A stretch of DNA of 48,000 nt from Nematostella vectensis (lineage: Eukaryota > Cnidaria > Anthozoa > Actiniaria > Edwardsiidae). Position 1 is the stretch's first letter, and each line of letters begins with the position of its first letter. The notes under the pieces were generated by a model, which ran no database searches, had not been told where the DNA came from, and was given only the letters and a program-made list of their open reading frames with translations. Positions 17,611 to 28,570 of the stretch are shown in pieces. The DNA lies in NCBI RefSeq assembly GCF_932526225.1, contig NC_064045.1:5230498-5278497 (forward strand), given 5' to 3'. A program made the position numbers and the translations under genes.

Positions 17611-18240
17611 ATCAGGATGGATTTCAGTGCATGATAATACTATTAATATAATGTTATTTTCGTAGTTATTGAAGCCGTGTTTTTGAAAAGATAACGATGT
17701 AATAAGTAAAATGTACTTATGTGTAGTGTAATCTATGCATCGCATTCAGTGATGTCAATATCACGATAGAGGAATATGATATTGAAATACAAGGAGTTTC
17801 CTTGTGCTTTACTATATGACCAAACACTCCACACAAGTATTATCAGAGATTAGGTTATGAAAATTTACATGACACGAATTTAAATGATCATACATTTACT
17901 TCTCTCTACATATCCAGTAGGGAACATATGAGAAGAGCAAGGAGAATTGATATTTAAAGAAAGAGTGGGAAACTTTCCATGGTTAGCAATTGTTGTTGAA
18001 GGTCAGATAAGTGGGCGTAAAGGAACTCTATTTTAGGTGGTTATGGTTAGGGTATGCTATTTTATGATAAAACTGTGTATGTCGTTTATAACAAGGGTGA
18101 AGGCGATGATGATAATAAAGATTTTGCGATATGGAATTTGTCAAAGGTGCTTTTTACGACTTCTCTTAACACAACACTTTTGATGTCTGAATCAGGCACG
18201 TGACCCTAGGGTGCGTGTGTGTAGGGTGGGGTAACACCTT

Positions 18241-18770
18241 CAAAAAGCATGCTATTTATTTCAGAAAGCCTTCTCCAGATCATAACTCAGGCCCGTAGCC
18301 AGGATTTTGGGCGGGTTGGTTCGTGTTTTTCATTTGAGCGGCAATTAATACTTTAAATAAATTCAATCGTGTATTTAAAATGTTATTAATAGAGTGCTTT
18401 TCAACATATAGCGATTAAAATAAAGATAATAATTAAATATTTTTTTAAATCCATATAAAGACATATTGATGTGCTCGGTATATCCAGCCAAACGTTAAAT
18501 TTTTGTCTGTTTGCTCTGAGCGGACCTTCAAGCCGGGTGGGGTGGGGTGGGGGGGGGGGGGGGGGGCTGTAATTCCCGCCAAAACAATTCTAAAAACCAT
18601 GTTAATTATTTCAGCGAGCTTATCCCAAGTCACAACGCCAAAAACTATGCTATTAATTTCAGGGAGCTTATCCCAAGTCATAACTGACAAACCCATATCA
18701 GAAATTATTTTCTAGTTTACACTTCCTAACAGTTCACTATTCATATCAGGGGGGGGGGGGGGGGGGCTAT
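18241..18770. repeat. Dispersed and tandem 48-bp repeat with two poly-G tracts
   Basis: Three related copies of about 48 bp start near 18243, 18592 and 18638. They share ATGCTATT, ATTTCAG and AGCTTATCCCAAGTCATAAC. Runs of 17-20 G lie at 18548-18567 and 18750-18766. A GGCCCGTAGCCAGG motif at 18291 is the end of a dispersed element family. Confidence 0.7.
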
Positions 18771-20430
18771 ATCCAACCTCAGTCCCAGGAATCCTCGGTT
18801 ATATTACTGTTTCCGAGTCGCGTGTTTTTTGGTATCGTTTTGTCGAGATTTTTTTGTCAGAGTAACTTCGAATAAACAAAATCACGACAATAATTACAAT
18901 GATAATAAATATTTGCTGATTAAACTGGGTTATGTCTAATAATCGGCGTTTTTATTGTATTTGCTATCCTTATTTAATTTTGATGTGCTGTTGTGACGGA
19001 GTTTACTGATGAGCGACAGGGACCACATGACAAGGTGACAATGACGTCATATTTCTACAATTAATCGCACTATCAATTCTCAGTAAAATGTTAAATTATT
19101 TTTGCCCACATCGTCAAAAAATAATAACAGAATAAATTGCTCGGATTATAGGTGACAGTACTATCCTTTTTTTACTCTTTGATTTTTCTTTATTATTTCC
19201 TTATCTTCTACGGTTGGATACATAACTCTATGTCGGATCATGCGCACTGTGCTTTTGACGTCAAAACGTTTTTGTGCTTTACCCAAACCTCGCGCTGTGC
19301 TGTATCTTCTGCTATGGAGCAATAGGAAAATATCAGAGAAGGTAAGTAAAGCTTTGTTGGGTCACAAATATTCGCCTAATCCCAACCCTTTTTTTTATCG
19401 TCGTTTCATTTCTTGCTTAAATCATACGAAACTTTGCTCCTTTTTCTCGCCAATCTTGAATGTGCAGTGGACTTTCTCTGTTACGTTATTTGTAACTGAC
19501 CGTAATCTGTTTTCTTGAATACTGTCAAAAAGATGCCTTTTTGCCAGTAGAGCCATTACGATAGTACGGAATAATTGAATATTCCCGGGTGGATTTTAGC
19601 CATTAAATAATCACCACAATGAATTATTTTTTAACTAAAGAAAAAACTTAAAAATAATACCGCCTAACTCCATTAACTATTATTGATATTTCCATTGTCT
19701 CTGACTTGAATTTCCCTTTTTTGTAGTTTTACATAGTAGAATTATAGAATTGCACCTTTTAAATTGTAATGGTTAAGAAAAGTTAAGCTAAGTCAACAAG
19801 TGTAATTCGCTGAAATATTCTTTCGGCCCATATTCGTTTGGACAATTATTTAAAATTCGTATATGTTCAAGTATGTTTTACTGTATGGGTTTGCTTACCA
19901 ATTTCATGTAAGTATTTATAGTTTGGAAAGTCATGCTTTTGGAAAAGATAATTGATAGCGAATAAAATAAAGTTTTTAAAGGCATTAATATTCGCACAGG
20001 TTATACCGCCCTGAACTACGGTATGGGTTTTATGGTGACAAAACATGCGCAAATCGTTTGACTCTTAAGCCTGAAAAATTGTAGAGTTTTAAACGCTTCA
20101 TTCCTTCAAGTTTTAAGTTTAGATTGTAAAGCTATAGTAGATAGTATTACAAGGTCTGGTAGTCTTTCGTCGTAGCCGTATAATAGTTCTTTCACGAGCT
20201 ATTAAGGAGACGATGTTGAGTAAGTTATTTAGACGATATTTTTGCGTTTACCTTTAAATTCAACGCCCCTAAATGGTATGTTTATCAAGAAAATAATTGT
20301 TTCCAATGCAGACAGGACGTGCTTGACTCACTTGGCGATAGATTATTCGCATTCGGGGCACACCACTTAAGAAACAGATTATAAAAATTCCAGAAGACGA
20401 AATATCTCACCCTGGTACAACGAGGTTGAA
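18771..20430. other. AT-rich stretch with no supported gene
   Basis: Both strands show only short, unremarkable ORFs (for example 19240-19518 plus and 19867-20052 minus). I see no recognisable motif, RNA gene or element terminus. Confidence 0.55.
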
Positions 20431-20783
20431 TAGAGTGGATGGTATAACGAGTGGATGATATAACGAGTGAATGATTTAACGAGTGGATAATAAAGCTACG
20501 CTACGCTATTTGTGGGTTGAGTAACCATTAATGTAAAATTGGAAAGAAATAAAAAATGAAATGAAATGAAATAAAGCGAGTGAATGATATAACGTGTGGA
20601 TAATATAGCGAGTGCATAATAAAGCGAGTGAATGGATAATATAACGAGTGAATGATATAAGGAATGGATATTATAGCAAGTAAATTAAAAAGCGAGTGAA
20701 TGATATAACGTGTGGATAATATGAATGTGAATAATTGAGCGAATTGAGCTGTGAATAATTGAGTGAATAATTGAGCGAGTTAA

Positions 20784-21787
20784 CCCATTGACTCCTGGCT
20801 ATTATTGAGCTGAATTTACAAAAAAACAGACTGAAAACAAATACCTCCCCCCCCCCTATTCTGAGTTTTATACAGCCCGTCAAAGTCAAACACAGCTGCA
20901 CCTAGTCAGCGGTATCCAAGCTTTCCAACAGTGCTTTGCGGTCCCCATTTTTAATCCCTCGTCGTTGTGCTGAAGCCAGCACAAGTTGATGGTTGCTTGT
21001 ATTTTTCATCAACAATACAGCTATGAGCATATTAGGAGAGTGTCTCAGGACATCATGAAGTCTTTTGGGGCATAATTGAGTGCTTTGCTTATGGATATTT
21101 GCAAGCAAAGGTGGATTCATGATGATTTTTTCTTGTTTGGCTTTGCCTGGATGAGAAAATAATTTTCTAATGAATCACCACAGCTCTACTAGATGCTGTC
21201 TTTTCTGAAACCAAATTGATTCGAAAATTGTTTACACTGCTATTCTGGGTCTGTATGACCTGGAATTGATTTGTTTGGCTTCGGGGTGAAAAGATTTATA
21301 AAAAACCATCTGACTTTGGGGAGAGGAGTGTTGACTGGCCCTCCCCTCGTGAATGTTTCCCTGGATCTCCCAGAATGCTTTTCAATCCGTAAAGGCATCT
21401 TCGTGGTTTTACAAGCCTTCAAGGAGTGGACATTGTGTTTTGAGGCCATGGAATTGAACCTGGAGGATCAGAATAAAGGTATCTATTTTTGTCTTGAGCT
21501 ATGTTTGCTGATCTCTCTCCCTTGTGTTGTATTTTGAGCGTTTTATTGAGAGGGGTGATTCTGCTTTTCTTTCCTTGCTCGATTTGAAATTTGTCAAAGA
21601 ACCTGTGCTATTATTTGGCTTAAGAGTAGTTGCAAACACCTTGGTTGATTGCATATCTTCAAGACCATTTATCCCTTAGACTGATGCCTGAGTATCTTCA
21701 TTTTGTTGTGTTTAGTTTGCATTAATGAATTTTTTGGGTTGTGGGTACTTCCCAAAGCCGGTACAGGCCGGTTGAGGGGTCAATGTG
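20784..21787. mobile_element. piggyBac-like element flanked by TTAA, 1004 bp
   Basis: TTAA is present on both sides (20780-20783 and 21788-21791). The left end begins CCCATTGACTCCT and the right end, read inward, CACATTGACCCCT, short inverted termini of piggyBac type. Removing the insert and one TTAA gives GAGCGAGTTAATGATATAAC, which occurs intact in a neighbouring repeat unit at about 21876, so the empty site is visible. No full transposase is present; the ORFs inside (20902-21120 minus, 21271-21537 plus) are not recognised. Confidence 0.85.
20902..21120 (-). CDS. Unrecognised 72-codon ORF inside the piggyBac-like element
   Basis: The product has ordinary amino-acid composition (HDVLRHSPNMLIAVLLMKN, then NGDRKALLESLDTAD and stop) rather than repeat-like sequence. 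I do not recognise it. It may be the last exon of captured or remnant transposon coding sequence. A plus-strand ORF at 21271-21537 ends near a possible donor (AATAAAG/gtatct) and is equally unassigned. Confidence 0.25.
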   Translation of the reverse strand: MNPPLLANIHKQSTQLCPKRLHDVLRHSPNMLIAVLLMKNTSNHQLVLASAQRRGIKNGDRKALLESLDTAD

Positions 21788-22515
21788 TTAATGATATAAC
21801 GAGTGAATGATATAACGAATGGATATTATAGCGAGTGAATGATATAACGTGTGGATAATATACCGAGTGAATAATTGAGCGAGTTAATGATATAACGAGT
21901 GGATGATGAATGAAATAAGTAGTAACATAATTAGTGACATAAGTAATATAACTAGTGAACGATTTTCACGGGTTTTCAAAAACCCGTGATAAACTATTTA
22001 GTTTATTTAGTACACTGTAATATATTTGTTCTCTTTTGTTCTGGCTTGACTATTTCACTTACATATTATGTTGCACGGGATTTTGAAAACCATTCTAACG
22101 AGTGATTTATATAACAAGTAGATCATATAACGAATAGAAATAATAATAAGTAAATAAATTAATGAATGAATGATATAATGAATAAATGATTATAAGTAAA
22201 TGAAATACTAAAAGAATGATATAACAAATAATTTATATAATAATTTATTTACTTGAAGTAAATAATATAAAGAGTGATCGATATAACGAATGAATATAAC
22301 GAATAAAATATATAATGAGTAAATACTATAATAAATGAATGATATAATGAATAAATGATATAATAAGTAAATGGAATAATCAATGAATGATATAACGTAT
22401 AATTTATATAATAATTTCATTACTTGAAGTAAATAATATAAAGAGTGATTGATATAACTAATAGATATAACAAATAAAATATATAATGAGTAAATGATAT
22501 TAGGAAAAATTCATA

Positions 22516-25425
22516 TAACGAGCAGTAAGATAAGAATAGACAAACGATCAGTATAAATAACATACAATCACATGGGATAGTTGGCAAAAATTGTAACAAA
22601 ATTTGATAATTGGTTATATTCGCTTCGCAACTCTAATAGCCAATTAAGATCACTTAATCTGAGTATCACTTTTCATTACTATCGATATAAATACTCACAA
22701 TGTTTTTCATTTTATTAAATATTATATTTAAAATCAGGTTAAAATCGTATGACATTTTCATTATTCTTTTTTTTTACCGATCTTAAAAAAATACCATAAA
22801 ATAAGTATAACATAGTACCTCACATTCACTACCTGAAAAAGTCCAACTGATACTAAAAAAAAATGCTGATAAAATTTTACCAAGCAGCTTGTCGCATTCC
22901 CAGGAAAAATCCAATTAAACAAGGAAATTCTGAATGTCCTTTCTGCTTGCATCTATCACTCTGTTTTTCCCTTCCGGGTAATCATCCAGCAGGGTTCTTG
23001 TGACAATCAAGCCAATCAGGATCGTGGTGAAGCCATTCGCCCTCTGATCTATTTTGAGCTTCCGGTTTCTTTCATTTTCCTCCAGTTTGTCATTTAACAT
23101 TGTGGAGTGAGGTTCGGACTTTCGACTTTACGAGGTATTTGCTTTAACCTTAACCTTTATTACAAGGTAAGAATATATTCCAAATCTTGGAATCTTCAAA
23201 GCACTAACCTTTTCAACTTCTTGGAAGAAATTTGCTTTGGTACGGAGCGCCTAATTGGCTTCTGAAACAAACTTAATTTCTGTATTACGATTCTGCTCAT
23301 GTAATGATTTTTTTTCCGCTTTGCTAGATATTTTCCCCTTCTCCCTATTTTACAATACTTTTACTTAATAGATGATAATACGTTCTTAATAGATAATAAT
23401 ATTTTTAATAGATTCTATAAAAATAGCATAACTAAATTTGACCTATTTTTCCTCTCTAACATATCTGACAAAACTAGCTATATGAATTGTAGGTGTTGGT
23501 GATTGATTTTGTTGTAAATTAAAAAAGCTTTCCATGTTGTAAATGTTCCTCTGGTAAAGTTTTATCTATCTGAGAAATAAGATTTCAAGAGCTCATTATT
23601 CGGCCAAAGTGAACTAGCCATGATCGACTGACATGAAAGCTTTTAGTGGGAAAGATGGTAATTCATTATGTCGGATTTAAAGCATATTATTTCTTGATTT
23701 ATTAAGTTAAAGTAAGTTAATTTATGCGAATTTCCGGGTATTACACCTAAAAATCAATGAATGCATAAACATTTTTTTCAGTTAATTAAATATACCATAA
23801 GCACTATTAGAGTTCAAGACATGAAGGGGACGTCTAATGTGTGTGTTCACAAGTGCCTAAAAGCAGAAACAAATAATTTTTGAAAATAATTATTTACGTC
23901 ATTTTCCGCACTTTTCTTTATTAGCATAGTAATAAGTGCCTTTTCATTTTTACCAAGGAAACAAAACTATTTCTCACTTAACCATAATGCATTGCGATAG
24001 TGTTTCTAGTTTTACCAATAAACTCAAATTTTCAAAACTATTTATTAGTACTACTTCATTTGTTTACTTACTTTTACATTTTAAATGAGAACGACTTATC
24101 AAAATAAAAACCATTATCAAATTTCAATCCCATTTTTCCTCTTTTTCTGATCAGCATAATTTGTAATTCGAATTGAACCATCGCAATACTCAGTAATATA
24201 AATGGATGTTTTTCTTATCTACCTCACTTCATGATGCTTCCTGTTTCCTTGAAGATTAAATAGTCAAGCGAAATTTGCTTTTCCAAATTATCTACACGCT
24301 TTTCGTATGGTTAGAGAATATAAAGATCGTGAATGAGAACGCGCTGGGAGTACATCGTGCGAGGCCTGTGAAGCTTGTATTTTCACTTGAAAACGGATGT
24401 ACGGTTTATGTTGTGTGTCAACCGACCATTTGTTTTGAAGACCCTTTTTAACGACAAAAACAAACACAAAAGCTGTTTGCTAACAGCTGAAAATAATTTT
24501 CTCTAAGAAGAAACATGGTAACAATTGCTTATCTTTCTCTGGACCTAAATTACACGATATGAAAACCTACCCACAAATTAAGATGACTAAATTGATATAA
24601 CTGATATATCTGTGCGGTTTGAAACGATTCTAAAAACAACAAACTCTCAATAATTAAATCAGTGAAATTATCTATTCGTGTTTTGACAGTATGATTGTTC
24701 AATCAGGGTGCTGTTTAAGTTGCAGATGTGAAAATATCATAATTTTGTTGGAAGAACGAGCGTTAATGGTTCCCTGTTCAACAGTTCGACAGGTTGGTTT
24801 TTTACTTGTTTTTGTTTTAGTGGTTGTTGTTGTTTTTATTGTTGTTGTTTGATAAGATATTTCGTAGCTTAGAACTAAAAGACGAGAGATGTAGTTAAAC
24901 ACAATCAGTTCCTTGAGTTGTAATGAAAGAGAAAGTGATACTGTTTGTTTTCATTTTGCTTTGCTGGGCAACAGAGTTGAACTCGAGTCAAATAAATTGC
25001 TTTTTTTAATAACATTTCAAAAATGCGATGCTTTAAAAAACTCAACTAGATCTTGGGAAAGTATCATATATATTTTTTAATTAATTGCAACATGGATAAT
25101 CAATTTCCGAACAAATTACTATTTTTTCTCGGCTTTGCCGAGCTCCAAGTAAAGCTTCACTAAGCTGTTGTCATCTTCGTCGTAACAGCATCCCTAAGCT
25201 CATTAGTTTCGTGTCATCCTTGGCCTAACGGGTTTGTTTGCACTATGCGCTTTTATTTGCCTTTATTAGTATATGATGAAGCCATCCGCATGTTTGTATG
25301 TTTATGGATGACATCCTTTTTCTCTTTGTTGACATTTATAAAGAAAAAGCTTGAATAAAATAGCTATTAAGGTCGAAAAATTAAACTCATATGGTTTTAA
25401 AAGCATCTATAATAGACGACTTGTA
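22516..25425. other. AT-rich stretch with no confident gene
   Basis: Apart from the small minus-strand ORF at 22915-23100, I see only AT-rich sequence, short T/GTT runs (24800-24850) and scattered short ORFs. No exon with a family motif was found. Confidence 0.55.
22915..23100 (-). CDS. Hypothetical small protein, 61 codons
   Basis: The frame starts at an ATG at 23100 and ends with TAA. The product has balanced composition: a charged N-terminus (MLNDKLEENERNRKLKID), a hydrophobic middle (GFTTILIGLIVTRTLL) and a charged end (DYPEGKNRVIDASRKD). It looks more like real coding sequence than its surroundings, but I recognise no family. It could be an exon of a larger gene, a pseudogene scrap or a short protein. 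Confidence 0.3.
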   Translation of the reverse strand: MLNDKLEENERNRKLKIDQRANGFTTILIGLIVTRTLLDDYPEGKNRVIDASRKDIQNFLV

Positions 25426-25520
25426 TCACCGCTTAATGTAATAACTGCCCTTTTAATGTAACGCTAACTCAATGTAATAAAAACCGCCGCTTAATGTAAT
25501 ACTAACATTTAATGTAAGAA

Positions 25521-26318
25521 TTCCCTGCTAGCAGAGGCCTCTTTTCTCTCTATTTCGCTGTGCTGGCGTTCGCGAGGAAAAGAGACCTCTGCCATGGGTC
25601 GAAACTGTTTTTGTTGCGCATGCGTGAGCGTTAATAAGCGATCGACGTGCCAAAACCCGTACCATCGCGCGAAAGCTGTCAATATGCTAATATGCTTTGC
25701 ATGGGTTTAGTCGGAAATCATGAATCAAACTCCGGTTAGTTCTCCTCTTCGAAAAAAGAAAACAACTGTTCAATTTCAATCAACTAAAACTTTACTAAAA
25801 AGATTGAACAGCAAACGCAGCAAAGACGAGTTTTGTCTTGTTTCTGGGATTAATTTCAAGACATCTGGGCAGGCGAGTTTCTTCAATGTAAATATCGCAC
25901 AGTTGGACTCGAAGAAAATGTTACAAAACTTTTTGGTAAACTTAGATCAGCTGATTCCAAAAGAATATGCAAAAGCTGTAAGCGGTAGGGGACCGGTAGA
26001 TTGACTCGTTAGTCAAAAGAGAGAAAATTCTGAATGAAGATAAGGCATTGAATGGCTTCTTTTATAATTCGTCGCGTGGACGCCATTTCGAATGCGGGCT
26101 TATTATCCCGCAGCGGATATACGTTTCATGCACTAGTCATTGTGGGCTCAAATAGTGGCCAGTAATTAATGAACGGAGCATGCGCTCTGGATCTCCCCTC
26201 CACGATCGTGGACGGCGGTTTGATCAAACGAACTTGCGACCCATGGCAGAGGTGTCTTTTCTTCGCAAACTCCAGCCCAGCGAAATACAGAGAAAAGAGG
26301 CCCTCTGCTAGCAGGGAA
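25521..26318. mobile_element. Mutator-like element, 798 bp, long TIRs, 9-bp target duplication
   Basis: The termini TTCCCTGCTAGCAGAGG and CCTCTGCTAGCAGGGAA are inverted, and the similarity extends about 90 bp inward (TATTTCGCTG and CTCTGCCATGGGTCG on both sides) with a few mismatches. ATGTAAGAA flanks both ends (25512-25520 and 26319-26327), a 9-bp target duplication typical of MULEs. It splits the left arm of the larger composite, whose right arm shows the uninterrupted sequence. Confidence 0.85.
25720..26004 (+). CDS. 94-codon ORF carried inside the Mutator-like element
   Basis: It starts MNQTPVSSPLRKKKTTVQFQ, is rich in Lys and Ser, and continues through GINFKTSGQASFFNVNIAQL to QLIPKEYAKA. 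A GTAAGC after the AKA codons (25978) is a good 5' splice site, so this may be the first exon of a gene whose rest was lost. No transposase signature is visible. It could be captured host sequence or the N-terminus of the element's own protein. Confidence 0.4.
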   Translation: MNQTPVSSPLRKKKTTVQFQSTKTLLKRLNSKRSKDEFCLVSGINFKTSGQASFFNVNIAQLDSKKMLQNFLVNLDQLIPKEYAKAVSGRGPVD

Positions 26319-26399
26319 ATGTAAGAACAAATCAAAGCTTAATGTAAGACATTTTCAACGCTTAATGTAATAACGGACTCAACGCTAACACTACCCTGT

Positions 26400-27315
26400 G
26401 TACCAGAGCCTCCAAACTTCTCGCGTCCAGTGACGCTCAGCCCAAATGTCGCGACGAGCGAAGCGAGGAGGCTCTGGGCGGGCGAGTAGCTTTTTTCAGT
26501 TCCAGTTTCGAATTACATGCCTAAACCGGTTATGAAGTCGGTCACGCAACACGAGAGCTGTAAGCTTTCAAAATTTTGTTGTTATTTTCATACTTGAATG
26601 ATTAAAAATATCGCCGAATGGCCCATGGAGAAATTTTCTTGCAATTATTTCTTTCATATCTGCAACAGCACTTCTTAAGGGAAGTTAAATTGGTTAAATG
26701 GCTCTAAGACAAAGAAGGAACGATTCGTAGAACGTCTGTTTATTATTCTTCACCAGCAAACATTACAATAAGAAACCACCTGTGTAAGGCAGCTTAAAAA
26801 GCTACAGAATGTAAAGAAATCATTGATAGAGAACTGCAAAAATTCAAATCAACAAATGCAAGGACATGTGAGCAATCGAATGCGACAGGTTGGAAGCCTA
26901 AAAAAGTCACCGTTTGCGCCCCGATATGCGGGAGGGCTTAACTCCATTTTCAACTTCGCCTTCGGTACATACTGCAAGATCCCTGCAGCTCCCTGAGCCC
27001 GAAAACAATAAGATAATCAAGGACCCTTGTGCCGAAACTAGCGTTGAAATCCATGTGTACTTTGTGTAACCTCTTGAGCAAACCAACTACACGAGATCGA
27101 AAAGCTAAACTTTTAACAACGACAACCAATTTTTTCAAGCTAATCCCAAATATGGGTATATTGACCAAACATGGTTTTGTGTTACTAGGACAATCTCGTT
27201 GACCAATCACCTACAAAATACAAAATCTGTATTTCTGGAACTGAAAAAACCTACTCGTCCGCCCAGATCCTCCTCGCTTCGCTCGTCACGGCATTTTGGC
27301 TGAGCGTCTGGTGCC
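26400..27315. mobile_element. Inverted-end element of about 0.9 kb within the composite
   Basis: GACGCTCAGCCCAAATG followed by GACGAGCGAAGCGAGGAGG near 26430-26472 is inverted near 27268-27310 (CCTCCTCGCTTCGCTCGTC and GGCTGAGCGTC). The outer borders and target duplication are not clear. An 86-codon minus-strand ORF inside (26950-27210) is not recognised. Confidence 0.6.
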
Positions 27316-27355
27316 CAACTTTGGTTGTCCGACGATGTTTCAATCATGAGATATT

Positions 27356-28221
27356 AGCCCACGTGTAGCCGCTGACTCGCGAAATCCTCTCGTAGCGTCT
27401 ACGCAACGCCGGCGATAATCGTGTTCCTTGACGTCACGGCTTTCACAGGAAAACCTATAATAGTCTCTGATTGGCCACTGACTTAGTAACTTTCTCTTGT
27501 ATATTTTGATTGGCCCAGATATCAGAAGTTGAAATTATAGGTTCCTGTGAGTTTATCGAGCGGTTCAAATATGGAGAAAAACATTACGACTCTCCCACCT
27601 AACCGTCTCAGTCTTAGAGATGTGTCAACGTTATTTGGGATAGAGAAACCACGCAAAGAACAAGAGAAGGCTTTCTCTGCTTTTCTGAACGATGATGTCG
27701 ATGTCTTTCTACGGAAAGTCTTTCATTTACCAAGCAATTTCGTTATATTAGTTATTTTCCAAAGTTCTATCCAAAATGGCTGAGTTTTTACCAAATTTTT
27801 TATTTTAAGCTGCAGATCACGGCAACTCCTGAATATGTATGCGCTTGTGTTGTGTACACAGAAAACTAAACGCTCAAGTTCACATCGAACGCTGAAAGTC
27901 GAGGAGCGCTTGCTATCCACAAGATACCGTTCGTAATCTTTCTCAATTACCCTCTTACAAAGAATGCAGGTAAACATTAGCAGAATTAAAACGAAGGAAT
28001 GTGCACTTGGAAAGTAGCAGCATTTGAAGGCGATGCTGGAATGTTTGTTTTGCAGGACGAAACCTGAACGTGTTTCGCGCGCTGAATAAAAGAAAAGCCA
28101 TGCATAGATGTCAAAATTAATTTATTCAAATGTATTACAATGGCGTCACGGAACACGATTATCGCCGGCGTTGCGTAGACGCTACGAGAGAATTTCGCGA
28201 GTCAGCGGCTACACGTAGGCT
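27356..28221. mobile_element. Second Mutator-like element, 866 bp, with RecQ-like fragment
   Basis: Inverted termini begin AGCC, then C or T, then ACGTGTAGCCGCTGACTC and stay near-identical for about 70 bp (GCGTCTACGCAACGCCGG and GATAATCGTGTTCC inside). ATGAGATAT flanks both ends (27346-27354 and 28222-28230), a 9-bp duplication as for MULEs; one extra T on the left makes the exact border uncertain by 1 bp. The TIR sequence differs from that of the element at 25521, so this is another family. Confidence 0.8.
27571..27783 (+). pseudogene. RecQ-like DNA helicase N-terminal fragment, broken at Walker A
   Basis: From the ATG at 27571 the frame reads MEKNITTLPPNRLSLRDVST, then LFGIEKPRKEQEKAFSAFLN and DDVDVF, matching the start of a RecQ-type helicase core (the pattern preceding motif I). 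At 27710 the open frame leaves the helicase pattern, but another frame gives YGKSFIYQAIS, which is the end of a Walker A motif and what follows it. A small deletion and frameshift have therefore removed the first half of motif I. No later helicase motifs follow. It sits inside a Mutator-like element, so it is probably captured or remnant transposon-borne sequence, not a working gene. Confidence 0.6.
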
Positions 28222-28570
28222 ATGAGATATGAGTTTTTCCGTTTTAATGACGTAATTGATGACGTCACACCTCACATGACTATTTATGCACCACCCTTTA
28301 CACCTGACATCCTCCAACTTTTGTTGTCCGACGATGGTTCAATCATGAGATATGGATATTTTCGTCCTTAGCCAAATTCATGGGATTACATTAAGCGTTG
28401 AGTGTTCTTACATTAAGCGTTAAAGTCCGTTATTACATTAAGCGTTGAAAATTTCTTACATTAAGCTTTAACTGTTTTATTACATTAAGCGTTGATTTGT
28501 TCTTACATTAAGCGTTAGTATTACATTAAGCGGCGATTTTTCTTACATTAAGCGTTAGTGTTATATTAAT

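Larger units (their letters stand above)
20430..22515. repeat. GAGTGAATGATATAAC minisatellite interrupted by a transposon
   Basis: Variable units combine GAGTGAATGATATAAC, GAGTGGATAATATA and GTGAATAATTGAGCGA at 20430-20783, then again at 21788-21960 and, more degraded (GAATAAATGATATAATAAG), at 22090-22515. The 1-kb gap between the first two blocks is a TTAA-flanked insertion. Confidence 0.9.
25430..28570. mobile_element. 3.1-kb composite bounded by inverted CGCTTAATGTAA arrays
   Basis: The left arm (25430-25520, resuming at 26328-26390) carries about seven copies of CGCTTAATGTAA-type units alternating TAA and GAA endings. The right arm (28380-28565) carries about eight copies in reverse complement, in the same order and with the same spacers, so the arms are a true inverted duplication. 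This resembles a foldback-type element with repetitive arms. A Mutator-like element has inserted in the left arm, and other inverted-end elements fill the middle. No transposase for the outer element is visible. Confidence 0.75.
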
